Assembly (NCBI GenBank): GCA_036873755.1
Contig: JAVTVY010045423.1
Coordinates: 143,488 to 207,487 of the forward strand
From: Hanleya hanleyi
Taxonomy: Eukaryota; Mollusca; Polyplacophora; Lepidopleurida; Hanleyidae
Length of the DNA: 64,000 bases
Direction of reading: 5' to 3'
In this document: in pieces, positions 1 through 9,895 of the stretch
How positions within the stretch are numbered: position 1 is the first letter of the stretch
Layout: every line of letters begins with the position of its first letter
Translations under genes and position numbers: made by a program
Notes under the pieces: model-generated
The model's database searches: none
What the model was told of the DNA's origin: nothing
The model's input: only the letters and a program-made list of their open reading frames with translations

Positions 1-904
1 ATGTATCTGACCGTATCCGCGTATAAAATATGCGATGTTATTTCGCACATAACATGTACAGTAGTCCGGGATGTTAGGGCATAAAAGGGACTGTTTGGTT
101 CAGATTCTTCCAAAAGCACCAAATTTGGCCCATATGTCGCCCATACAATATCGTTTCGATTTTTGACGGGCGCCAAGGTAGTCGCCCTCGGGGGCCGCCA
201 TATTGGCGAAATTCAATATGGCCACCACCCGGGTTCGAGGTCAATCGTATTTAAAAAAACAATGGCTAGAATCATGAATAATACAACTTTTTAGTGGTTT
301 TCGGTGTCGGGGAATCTGATTCAAATCTTATTTCAACGATTTGCGGTCAAGGTCACCCTGAAGGTCATTATGGGATCAAATTCCTCATTTTTAGTGGTTT
401 TTAGTCGAGATATACAAACTATCTCATTTCATCGATTTTGGGGGTTGAGTAACCCGAATCTGGCCATATTTTGACGATTTGAGGCAATATTGCACGCAAG
501 GTTCACGATAGAGTTCACCTGAACCAGAGATCAACCAGAGGTCAATTATAGGAAACACCAAAAGAGCTAGAACCACAAATAATACCATAGGGCTTTGTGG
601 CATATGAGAATTAGATTCTGACCTTATTTTGACGATTTGAGGTCACGGTCACCTCATTTGGGAATTAAAGGTCAAAGATCAACAGTTGCTACTAAAAACA
701 ATCGAAACAAGATTATTCAGGAACAAATGTTATTAAAATACTTCGGAGATGACATCTGCTGACAAAATGCTATAACTATGCCGCTACGTGCATTTAAATG
801 TTCAAAATACAACACAAAGACCGCTTTAGCAACACTATACCAATGATTACTTTTACTACCTATGCCTTTTGGCTTGCGCTCTATGATGCCAGCAATAAGT
901 AATA

Positions 905-1535
905 CTTGTCATCACGGCCCTTGTTATTAACGCACCCGCCATCGCATTTGCAGAGGGTCGTGTATCGGACATCGGCACAGTTGCATTTGCACCTTCCCGT
1001 GCATGCCTTGAGTAAGCTGCAGTGCATGAGAATGGCATATGCCATAGAAGTGTCGCTGAGAGTGGTCCATAGCGGTTGCCATGTACTGGTGCAATCTTTG
1101 TGCCAGCTCCACTCACTGAAATCAGGGATTTCCTGCTGGACTGAAGTGACCTGACTTCAGTAGAAACTCGCTTGCAGTAGCGCTCGCTTCACATGCTGCA
1201 ACAGCACGGCTTGGGAGATGGGATGTTTTCCAGCGATCTGGTTGCAGTGGTGAAGAGGTGATGCTTGGCCTCATTGACACCGGCTGCACCACTTTCCTTG
1301 CTGTACATTAGTACGATGAAGCGTTCTATAAGCTCCATATGTACGGACTCGAGAGTGTCAGGATCGTGTGTGAGAGCGCCTTTTGCCACATCCAAGAAAC
1401 TGTGAAGTCGTCTTGCACACCGTTAAGCTGCGAAAGCGGGGTAGTGCCAAGGACTTTGACGGACCAAGATCGAGACAGATGGTTTGGACTGGAATCCCAC
1501 AATACTTTTTTCCGGTACCCCTAAAATCCCGATGT
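905..1535 (-). pseudogene. Broken C-terminal half of a transposon-associated protein (CxC tail)
   Basis: Read from 1535 down to about 905 on the minus strand, it shows in order GTGKKYCGIPVQTICLDLGP, a KSLALPRF block and a LTxCxTTSQFLG block. These are followed by ELIERFIVLMYSKESG, VNEAKHHLFT and, after a one-base frameshift near 1215, SQAVLLQHVKRALLQASF. The end has a tryptophan-rich stretch (FSEWSWHKDC, then WQPLWTTL) and a Cys-rich tail of the CxC kind (CTGRCKCNC ... CKCDGGC). From memory, this block order matches a family of uncharacterised proteins multicopied in cnidarian and mollusc genomes and presumed mobile. No formal family name is claimed. Several frameshifts and in-frame stops (for example near 1158) show it cannot be expressed intact. 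Its N-terminal neighbour lies on the opposite strand at 1650-1970. Confidence 0.65.
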
Positions 1536-1649
1536 ATGAATGGATCAGCGGTTTCGTAAAAAAATGAGAACAAAAAGGAGCCGTTCTCAGTAATCAGCAC
1601 ACAGATCTTCAAGACTGACATGGGCGGAAAGCTCCTCCTGTGTACCCGT

Positions 1650-1970
1650 TTTGAGTCCGTGTTCTTCAACAGGCGTTGTAACCTCACAATACTTCAACCG
1701 TGTAACCATTCAGAGGCGGACACCAGGGTCCTCCTGCATCTAGTACATGCCTTGGAGGAGGGTCATACAACAGCCTATTTTCGCACGATGGACAGGGATG
1801 TCCGGTCTTTGAAGCCCCTCGGTCTATCGGAACTCTTGGTGGGCTTCGGTACTGGAAAAAGTATTGTGACATTCCAGTCCATACCATTTGTTCCGATCTC
1901 GGTCCTTCAAAATCCTTGGTACTACCCCTCTTCCACAGCCTTACTGGGTGCGACCCGACTTCACAGTTTC
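1650..1970 (+). pseudogene. Inverted N-terminal-side fragment of the same protein family (EADTR block)
   Basis: Plus-strand codons from about 1695 read LQPCNHSEADTRVLLHLVHA and then FRTMDRDV, followed after indels by ELLVGFGTGKS and a LGPSKSLVLP / FHSLTGCDPTSQFLES segment reached by switching frame. This corresponds to the part of the family just upstream of, and overlapping, the minus-strand fragment at 905-1535. The GTGK-to-SQFL section is therefore present twice, once on each strand (about 1437-1535 and 1840-1970). Acidic residues in E-A-D ... D-x-D spacing recall PIN/FEN-like nucleases, but that is only a speculative analogy. The gene has clearly been split by inversion and is not functional. 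Confidence 0.6.
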
Positions 1971-2752
1971 TTGAGAGCGCAAGCCAGAAGGTATAGGTAT
2001 TAATAATCATTGGTATATTGCTGCTAAAGCGGCCTTTGTATTGTATTTCGAACATTTAAATACACACAGCGGCATAGCGTCATAGTTATAGCATTTTGTC
2101 AGCCGTCATCTCCGAAGTATTTTAATGAAGCTTGTTCCTCAATAATCTTCGTTTGACCTTTGACCCCAAAATGGGTGACCTCAAATCTTCAAAATAAGAT
2201 CAGAATCGGATTCTCCGAATGCCACAAACCCCTATGATATTATTTGTGATCTTTTGGTGTTTTACCTACAACTCACCTCTGATTCGGATGACCTCTATCG
2301 CGATTCTCAAATGAAATATTGCCCTGGATCGCCAAAATAAGGCCTGATTCGGGTTACTCAACCCCGGAAACCAGTAGAATGAGGCAGTTTATATATCCTG
2401 CTCCAAAACCACTGATAATGGCGAATTTGTCCCCAAAATGGCCTTTATGGTGACCTTGCAGGGTGACCTTGACCTCAAATCGTTGAAATAAGATCACAAT
2501 CAGATTTACCGACCCCCAAAACCACTAAAAAGTGCTATTATTCATATTTCTAGCCCTTTTAGTTATTTAACTACGATTGCCCTCTGACTCGGGTGGCGAC
2601 CATATTGAATTTCGCCAATATGGCGGCCCCAGGGGGCGCCCGTCTTGGCGCCCGTCAAAAATCGAAATAGTATGGTATGGGCGACATATGGGTCAAATTT
2701 GAAGCTTTTGGAAGAATGTGAACCAAAAAATCCCTAACAGCCCTGACTACAT

Positions 2753-4703
2753 TATATATAGCGGTAATTCACACCAACCCCATGCATGTCAGGGATTTCA
2801 CATAAGGCCTCATAAAAAAAATTCTTGAAAATCGAGAGGGCCCATTTTTATTTTTTTGGGAAAGGTTGAGAAGGCTTCTTTGGACGGATCTTTATTCTCA
2901 ACACCTTATCTTTTTTACATCGATACATTTTCTGGCGGCATTTATCGTTCTCGAGTATGAAGTTTAGATTATAAGCCTGGTACGATCTCAATTTATTCGC
3001 CTTATCATCATACTATCGCATTGTGCCATCGTGCTATCGCATAATGCCATCGTACTATCGCATCGTCCTATCGCACAATATTTACCATATAGTACTATCG
3101 CAAGTCCATCTTCGCATATCCAAATCGAACGCTACACGTGTTGCCTTGGTGTATCTGATCAGAATACGGGTTTGGCGATGTCATAGTTCTATAAATATTC
3201 CGTGGTCCATATTAAGAGTAGTGCAACTGTATGACCACTTTAAAATTCAAATTTGATTGGCTACTTGAAGGAAATGATAATTTCCCGTTGAAAATCAATA
3301 CAACCACCACTTCCCATATTTGGAAATCACACAAACAACACAAACATCAAACGAAATCCTCGCTGCACGTTGTTGGCAAACTCATATCTTGAGTGGCTAT
3401 ACGACATCACGTGCGTTTGGTATTCGAACAATTTACCCCATTCATCAGGTCATGGTAAATGACGGAACGTTACTGTAGTATTTTACTTGAAATGTGAAGA
3501 TATCGCATGACAAATTAAAGTTGCTTTATTAAAAAAGTCATGCGCAAATATTTTAATTGATTGCTTTGTACCATGGTCACCATCGAACCATCGTATCATG
3601 ATAATATCGCACTGTATCATAGTACGATAGTATCCGCTATCAGAATATGTACCGCTACCTTTTCCATACAGGTAACAACTGTTGCCGTGTCACTTTCGCA
3701 GCACATCTAATCTGTGCGTAGAACGCGTTTTTATGATATCGGTGTGTAAAATGGTGGCCAATCACTACTGGATTATAGCATTGCAAAGGTCCAATCTCAA
3801 AAATTAATATCCTATCAACGCTCCTCAATCGTTTATGTCGCTACATAGGATCTTACGTATTTCAATTGAATTTCGTGTTCTAAGAGCCCATAGCAGGAAT
3901 ATTTAATAGCATTATGACATCATGGTCGCATCTGGTCTAATCCACTTGCAGACGGGGAGAGGAAATAGGGTCACCGTGTCCCATGTTTACACCAAAGACC
4001 TGTCGATATATCTGCCCTGTATTGTGGTGCCACAATGTCGTTACCGCGGCAACATGAAAAGACACCCCAACAGGACGTCGTCTAATTCGGCTGAGCCAAC
4101 CAATGTTGCCATTAATGTTGCCTTCAAAGCACTATGAAGCGTCCTCAGGGTTGCTTGACACTCGAGTTACTGCAAGCCTGTTAGATCCTTCAAGCGACAG
4201 GTCCAGCTATCTATCTGGAGATATTCACGAGACATGTGGCGCTGCAGATGAGTGGCTTGGCGTTTTTGGGCGTGATTGTGTACAATAAATCGTCCATTTA
4301 TTTATTCGACGAACGATCCGGGTGAAGTTTCACCAGTTTACGATACACTCGGTCAAGTCTCGCGTGAAACATTTTACCCGGATACAAACGCAACCGGTTG
4401 TTGTTCGAGTGAGTTGATTCTCATTATGATGTGTATTGAATGAACAAAAATCTATACTGCAAATGAAGTCTAATGCGTTCGCTATTTTTAGTGTGTATGG
4501 AACATTCTGGACTAGAGAGTAGAGGTCACATCACTTTCCAATATTGGCCATTTAAGCATAGAGCCTACTGTTGGTAACCATAGCCGTCTGTGTAAGTCCC
4601 ACCCCCTGAGTGTACAGTCAGTTCACAAACCTGCCGTCGGGACATATATAGGTACGAGCGGAAGGTGATCTCCGACTCTCTGGAAAAACTATAGCGACGT
4701 ATT
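2753..4703. other. No gene seen; degenerate ATCGCA-rich repeats inside
   Basis: The only patterned parts are 2999-3098, a run of variants of CATCGTACTATCGCA, and 3588-3640, which has related CATCGTATCATGATAATATCGCA sequence. The remainder shows short unrelated reading frames with no recognised protein family. Confidence 0.5.
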
Positions 4704-4738
4704 TACGGAAGCGTATTAGTACCAGTGTGAAAAAAAAA

Positions 4739-4924
4739 TCCGAGATTTATCTCCTAATTAGGACTTATTATCTCCTAATTAGGACGTATTATCTCCTAAT
4801 TAGGAGATAATTATCTCCTAATTAGGTGATAATTATCTCCTAATTAGGACTTATTATCCCCTAATTAGGACTTAATATCTCCTAATTAGGAGAAAATTAT
4901 CTCCTAATTAGGAGATAATTATCT
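4739..4924. repeat. Left array of 12-bp palindrome TCCTAATTAGGA
   Basis: Eight occurrences of the palindromic core TCCTAATTAGGA, or a one- to two-base variant, spaced ~20-22 bp apart. They are separated by short spacers such as GATAATTATC or CTTATTATC, many of which are palindromic too. Confidence 0.9.
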
Positions 4925-5123
4925 ATGGGCTATAGGATACAAGGTGCACCACAAGTGTGTGTGCGCATGCGTACGATGACGTCACTTCCGAGCTCCAAGA
5001 ACTCCAAGCTCAGACTCCGGAGCTCCGGGAGTGAGGCATGACCAACGCTCGTCTTAAGGTAGTGATGCCCTAAACGCAGTGACGCTCTAACGCTAGTGAG
5101 TGAGTGAGCGAGTGAGTGAGTGA

Positions 5124-5330
5124 ATGCGCGGGCTTCGAGCTCCCGACTGGCCCATCTTCGAGCTGAATGGCGACCCCACGCACAGGTCCATCATGAAGAC
5201 CAAGCGTCACTTGGAAGGGTATATGGGGTTACCACCCACCGAGGCTCTGGAAAATGCGATCAGAATGCGCAAACAACTGTTTCAGGACATGCTGCCTGAA
5301 CGGTATCCTGGCCTGCCAGGCACTGCTTAG
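5124..5330 (+). CDS. Hypothetical short reading frame inside the array element
   Basis: A 68-codon frame beginning MRGLRAPDWPIFELNGD and ending ERYPGLPGTA, rich in charged residues and with no stop. It sits ~200 bp inside the left palindrome array, after a GTGA-repeat tract (5096-5121). I do not recognise the family. Its composition looks more protein-like than neighbouring frames, and it may be the remains of a coding segment captured by the element. It could equally be chance. Confidence 0.2.
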   Translation: MRGLRAPDWPIFELNGDPTHRSIMKTKRHLEGYMGLPPTEALENAIRMRKQLFQDMLPERYPGLPGTA

Positions 5331-5464
5331 GTCACACCGAAAGAAGATTGAACTTTCTCAAAGGAAGGCTTCTGATTGGACAAGAGCCTACTTTAAGTGT
5401 AAACATACCCAACGCGGCTCACCCAGGATGGGTATGATGTACTGGAGGGGAAAATAAAATGATT

Positions 5465-5541
5465 GACCTGTCATCCTTGTTGCTTTCTCATCTGTATCGT
5501 GGTGACCTGTCATCCTTGTTGCTTTCTCATCTGTATCGTAT
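5465..5541 (+). repeat. Tandem pair of ~38-bp units
   Basis: TGACCTGTCATCCTTGTTGC and the following TTTCTCATCTGTATCGT occur twice back to back, separated by two to three bases. Confidence 0.85.
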
Positions 5542-5886
5542 TATGACGCAAGGGAATCGACCACCAGCGTATTGAAATCTCGTGGACAAGGGACTACTTT
5601 CTGTGCGCGGAGGCTTCTCCACGGACATGACCGCATCACCGTCGAACATGACCGCATCAACCCGGAGGAATACATCCTCAGACGTCACTTGTGGTCAGGT
5701 GACCGGAAGTGACCTTTGCCGGACCTATAGCGGCCTTGACCTTTCCATTGGGTTAAACCATTCTTTGGATAACAACCTTGCACCACTCCCGACTAAAAGT
5801 GGTTTGGTCAAAGGTCAAGTTGAGGGTTACGGTGCTTTGCATACTACTCACGATATAGCTGATAAATGGGGCAACAACCGATCACA

Positions 5887-6190
5887 ATTATCTCCTAATT
5901 AGGATATATTAAGTCCTAATTAGGGGATAATAAGTCCTAATTAGGAGATAATTATCACCTAATTAGGAGATAATAAGTCCTAATTAGGAGATATTAAGTC
6001 CTAATTAGGAGATATTAAGTCCTAATTAGGAGATAATAAGTCCTAATTAGAAGAATATTATCACCTAATTAGGAGATAATTATCTCCTAATTATGAGATA
6101 ATAAGTCCTAATTATGAGATAATAAGTCCTAATTAGGAGATAATTTTCTCCTAATTAGGAGATATTATGTCCTAATTAGGAGATAAATCT
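5887..6190. repeat. Right array of 12-bp palindrome TCCTAATTAGGA
   Basis: About fourteen cores, including variants with CACCTAATTAGG and TCCTAATTATGA, spaced 20-22 bp. It mirrors the left array at the other end of the same element but is longer. Confidence 0.9.
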
Positions 6191-6232
6191 GGGAGAGAAA
6201 AAAATTGACACTGGCACTAATACGCTTCCGTA

Positions 6233-6695
6233 ATATTACGATGCAAGTAATTCAGTTAAATTGGTCGGTCTGTTTATTCCCAATACTGACAGATATATTC
6301 ACGATCGCCAAAGACCAGAAATAAATTTTTGGAAGCCAGTGCTTCCATGCACCAGACAACATTATCTGTCTTTTATACTGTGTTCCTTGAGACATGTCGC
6401 TTTTGCGACTCGGTTGTACGTGATTCGGCTTTGATGTTTCAAACAGCATTTCGGGTAATTATAGTGGAACGGCAACGCGATTGAAACATGTAACAACCCT
6501 CGAATAGCTGTATTCTCATGTCTTTGAGACATGTTTTCATGGGAAAACAGGGTGAAACATGTAGCATTATGAAGCATCTCACATGTTACCCATCTCAAAA
6601 TGAAACGTTAAACATGTAACCACTTTTTGCAGTGTACAACAATCTGCGTCTTCATGAAATATAATACCACCCAAAATCACTAAAGTATGTCAATT
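6233..6695. other. No gene seen; recurring ACATGT/GAAACATGTAAC motif
   Basis: GAAACATGT or its complement recurs about six times between 6390 and 6630 in both orientations, suggesting an old MITE or degenerate repeat. No coding family is recognised. Confidence 0.4.
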
Positions 6696-6956
6696 ACAAG
6701 CGTCTGGTCCGTCTTTCATAATTCAGCCGTCGTCCATTAGAGAATATCCGCGTCCATAATCCATAGACCTATTCCATATTCCATATAACAGTATTAGCAT
6801 CAAATTCCAAAAGACAATCATAGTATACATAAACATAGGCTTGTTTCCTGCAAGAGAGAAGCGGTCAACAGTTTTCAATGATGCTGGCAAGATATCATGA
6901 TGTTCCAAAAATATCAAATCCGTATCGCTGATCAGTATTCTTAATCCATAATATTC
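6696..6956 (-). repeat. Left inverted terminal repeat of copy A
   Basis: Reverse complement of the right repeat. Read outward on the minus strand, it keeps an open frame (6917-6723) beginning MIFLEHHDILPASLKTVDRF and including MDYGRGYSLMDDG. The same frame is conserved in the right repeat of copy B. Confidence 0.85.
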
Positions 6957-7083
6957 AAGATATTAGCGTATTTTCGGTTGTATCGTCCAGTGAGCATAAT
7001 CGAAACATCTCAAGATAGGCTTTTCTTGAAACTCAACTGATTAGATAAAAGACTGAACATTATTAATTTACCTCGAATCCTGG

Positions 7084-8600
7084 ATGGTACGCAACGCTGT
7101 ATCAAACTATTTTAAGTTCACAGAACCTCCTTGCATTTCATATAAGTATACTAAGTCTATAGCCACCGAGATATTCAATTACTCCAATGCTATCAAGGAG
7201 TTTGACTGGAACTTATACACGTCAGGAGGATATAGTTGTGATTGTGAATCGTCTAACTTTATCTATACATCATGCAAACATATTGTGACTGGTGACATTG
7301 ATGTGGTAAGTGATAAGGACCTAAAATTATTCCTGATGAAAGGATCTAAATATAGAGAGCCGAGAAGGATAAATCTGAAGGCCGACCAGAAGATAGTCCT
7401 GTCTGCATTGGAACAGTACATTATTGATTGGTCTAAGCGAGAAAAAGTTGAACCTACTGTACTCGCTTCTGCTGATTGGCTGGACCTCACCAAGAGCAAG
7501 GTCGTTGAAACAATCGGCCATACTGACAGAAGTACTCGTCCCCAAGCAAAACAAGTACTGAGAAACCTCAATTCGCAAGAAGTTCTAGCAAATCTCCAGA
7601 GTAAATTCGTCATAGTCCCAGCAGACAAAGCTCCAAATAATATAATATTCATATGTAAATATTACTATTACCAGGTGCTGGTTAAAGAATTGAGTGTAGA
7701 CATATCATCATCAAATACGTCTACCTACTCCCAAACTGCATTTACTCTGGAAGATTTATTTAACAATCACAAAACGTTTCTCAGGGAAAGAGGTATTTGT
7801 CTTCCAACCAATCATAACAACATACCAATAGTATACTGGACTCCCAAAATGCATAAATCACCATACAAGGCTAGATTCATAGCTGGTTCTAGAAGCTGCC
7901 CCACCAAGCTTCTTTCAACCCTATTGACGAGGGCCCTTCAGGAGGTAAAAGCATTTTGGGAAAGGTATTGCGCCCCTATTTCTAAAAACTCTGGCGTTGA
8001 ATGTATGTGGATATTGAAAAACTCAAATGTCTTACGGAAGAACTTGATGCTAAAGGTTACATACCGTGCAGACATGTATCCACATGGGATTTCTCGACTC
8101 TCTATACTACAATCCCTCATCAGGACCTTATTGACCGTCTAAGTTCATTAATAGTATCTGTGTTCAAGAAAACTGATCGTAGATATATTAATGTCGGAAG
8201 CCATAAAGCATTCTTTAGCTCTACCACCTACAAGAGATCTCATTCATGGGATGTTTCTTTGTTTATGGAGTTGCTTGAAACTCTCATTAAAAATATCTAT
8301 GTGAAATTTGGCAACAATATATCAGCAACATACAGGTATTCCAATGGGTATGTGCACTCCTGTTGGCTGACCTGTATCTGTTCTCTTATGAATATGACTA
8401 TATGTAGGCGCTTTCCAAAACCGATCCATTCAAAGCCCGTTCCTTCTCATTCACCAAACGCTATATAGACGATCTTCTCGCTGTGGATAATCGCTATACA
8501 AATGACGCAGTGAAGGATATATATCCACCTTCACTGGGTTTGAAGGAAACTACAGATAGCCCTACAAGCACATCATATTTATATCTATATCTAAGAATTA
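7084..8600 (+). pseudogene. Penelope-like reverse transcriptase, frameshifted and C-terminally truncated
   Basis: The first frame (7084-8035) carries the N-terminal blocks CDCESSNFIYTSCKHIVTGD and KYREPRRINLKADQK, then FVIVPADKAPNNIIFICK and YWTPKMHKSPYKARFIAGS. This order is typical of a metazoan RT family whose PADKA and KMHK motifs resemble the ADKG and KLHK motifs of Penelope-like RTs. Relative to copy B, one A is missing near 8030. After it the gene continues in the frame of 8001-8468 with STWDFSTLYTTIPHQDLIDR. A second region of damage near 8310-8350 destroys the GTNCAPLLADL block, and RYIDDLLAV (about 8460-8486) is readable only in a third frame. The coding sequence stops at the right terminal repeat and lacks the YDKRDDY and PAYSVYISRL blocks of copy B. 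Confidence 0.75.
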
Positions 8601-8604
8601 ACTA

Positions 8605-8864
8605 TATATTATGGATTAAGAATACTGATCAGCGATACGGCTTGTATAGTTTTGGATCATCATGATGTCTTGTCGGCATCATTGAGAACTGTTGACCGCT
8701 TCTCTCTTGCAGGAAACTAGCCTATGTTTATGTATACTATGATTGTCTTTTTGAATTTGGTGCTAATACTGTTATATGAAATATAGAATCGGTCTTTGGA
8801 TTACGGACGCGGATATTCTATAATGGACGACGGCAGAATTGTGAATGACGGACTAGACGCTTGT
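8605..8864 (+). repeat. Right inverted terminal repeat of copy A
   Basis: Begins near ATTATGGATTAAGAATACTG and ends GACTAGACGCTTGT. It is near-identical to the right repeat of copy B at 56803-57065 but has small changes that break the internal frame. Confidence 0.85.
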
Positions 8865-9380
8865 AATGAAAATAAAATGTTCTAGATGGCATCTAGCGAC
8901 CACAAAATATTGTAATTTGCGAATGATGCTTCAAACAGAAGGCTGTACAAAGAACATATAATGTTAAGCCACGATATCGAAAACAAAAATAAACGCGTTT
9001 ATTCAGCCATTTACCTGATTGGAGAAATAATTGAAAAGAGCTAAACAAATTTCCAGCAAGGCTACTATTTTAATTACAAAAATATAATATAATCTCAAAA
9101 TTAGCCCGAAATAAAAAGCGGTAGCGTTAAGCAGAGTGCACTTCGAGATGAAAAATGACCATATAAAAATATGGCTAACAAATGAAATGCTAAAATACTG
9201 GCAAGTCTCTCTTCTTTCTCCTATAATCAAACTGTTTATTTCTATCGTCCAGGCTGCAATTTTTCCCCATCGAAGTGAGCTCAGGGCTACATAGTTTCAG
9301 TTCATAAAAATGCGCCAAATAAGAGGTGTCAAACTACATGGTGTAATTTTGCGGGTGCCAACGGAAAGTGGACTTTTATG
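8865..9380. other. No gene seen
   Basis: AT-rich sequence with short frames only. No repeat partner was recognised within the window. Confidence 0.4.
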
Positions 9381-9895
9381 TGGCGTCGACATTCCCGGGT
9401 GAAATAAAATAAACCGCCAGAAGACTCCGGTCCGGCCAGTGGTTTTCTCTGGACTTAAAATGGGGAACAACACAACTCGAATTTCTGAAGATATAGTTTT
9501 TTCTATATATGCATTTCAAACTAGTTACAAAATTTCACGTAATTTGTTAAATCTACCGATGACAATAGGAGACTATGATGGAATAAAGTCTGATTTGAAA
9601 ACTCCAAACAATCGCTTATATACTCTCCTGTATGAATGTGTTTACATTAAAGGTGCATGCTGACCCATCAAATTCTCAGTACAGTTATGACAATGAAATT
9701 GGTTAACTGTCTCCAAACTAAAACACGTACATCAGACTCGGGATGCATAAGGTACAAATCCGGTGCAGTTACACAACCATGCAATTAAAACCATATAGAC
9801 TGAAATTATATAACTGTTTCTCACAACTAAATGTGCACATTGATGTTTTACAATACCTGGCCTTTAAGGTCATGGAATGGAATGTCGGCAAGATC
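9381..9895 (+). repeat. Direct repeat, copy 1 (~0.5 kb)
   Basis: From TGGCGTCGACATTCCC onward this matches 12677-13165 throughout, with landmarks TCTCTGGACTTAAAATGG, AGGAGACTATGATGGAATAA and GGTCATGGAATGGAAT. The copies are diverged by many substitutions and small indels. No primer-binding site follows this copy, so a true LTR is not established. Confidence 0.8.

Larger units (their letters stand above)
59..2752. mobile_element. Foldback-type element with ~0.8 kb inverted arms
   Basis: The left arm (about 59-883) reappears as its reverse complement at about 1970-2752. Matching landmarks include TGGCGGCCCC/GGGGGCCGCCA near 200 and 2622, the stretch CTTCGGAGATGACATCTGCT near 741 against its complement near 2105, and the inner edge TTGGCTTGCGCTCT near 870 against GAGCGCAAGCC near 1975. 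The arms are diverged by scattered substitutions and small indels, so the insertion is not recent. The ~1.1 kb between them holds fragments of a transposon-associated protein in two orientations (separate entries). Structurally this is a DNA-transposon-like or foldback element. No target-site duplication could be fixed with confidence. Confidence 0.8.
4704..6232. mobile_element. TIR element with internal palindrome arrays
   Basis: The left end TACGGAAGCGTATTAGTACC (4704) is matched by the complement of GGCACTAATACGCTTCCGTA ending at 6232. The inverted match continues through CAGTGT, an A-rich or T-rich tract and the GATTTATCTCCTAATTAGG start of the arrays. Immediately inside each end lies an array of a 12-bp palindrome (separate entries). 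The central ~960 bp carries no recognised transposase, so it appears non-autonomous. No clean target-site duplication is evident. Confidence 0.75.
6696..8864 (+). mobile_element. Penelope-like RT element, copy A, with inverted terminal repeats
   Basis: The left end ACAAGCGTCTGGTCCGTC (6696) is the complement of the right end GACGGACTAGACGCTTGT (8864). The inverted match runs ~260 bp (6696-6956 against ~8605-8864). A damaged RT gene lies between, transcribed rightwards. Compared with copy B (54619-57065), copy A lacks the RT C-terminal region and tail: its coding sequence runs straight into the right repeat near 8605. Penelope-like elements can carry inverted long terminal repeats, which fits this layout. 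Clade placement is from motif memory. Confidence 0.75.

Noticed and set aside
4739..6190. CRISPR-like appearance of the TCCTAATTAGGA arrays
   Set aside because: Spacers are themselves short variants of each other (8-10 bp) rather than unique 30-40 bp sequences, there are no cas genes, and the DNA is of animal type.
7263..7652. Minus-strand frame opposite the RT of copy A (also 55100-55414)
   Set aside because: It mirrors the RT coding strand. Conservation between the copies is explained by the RT element itself.
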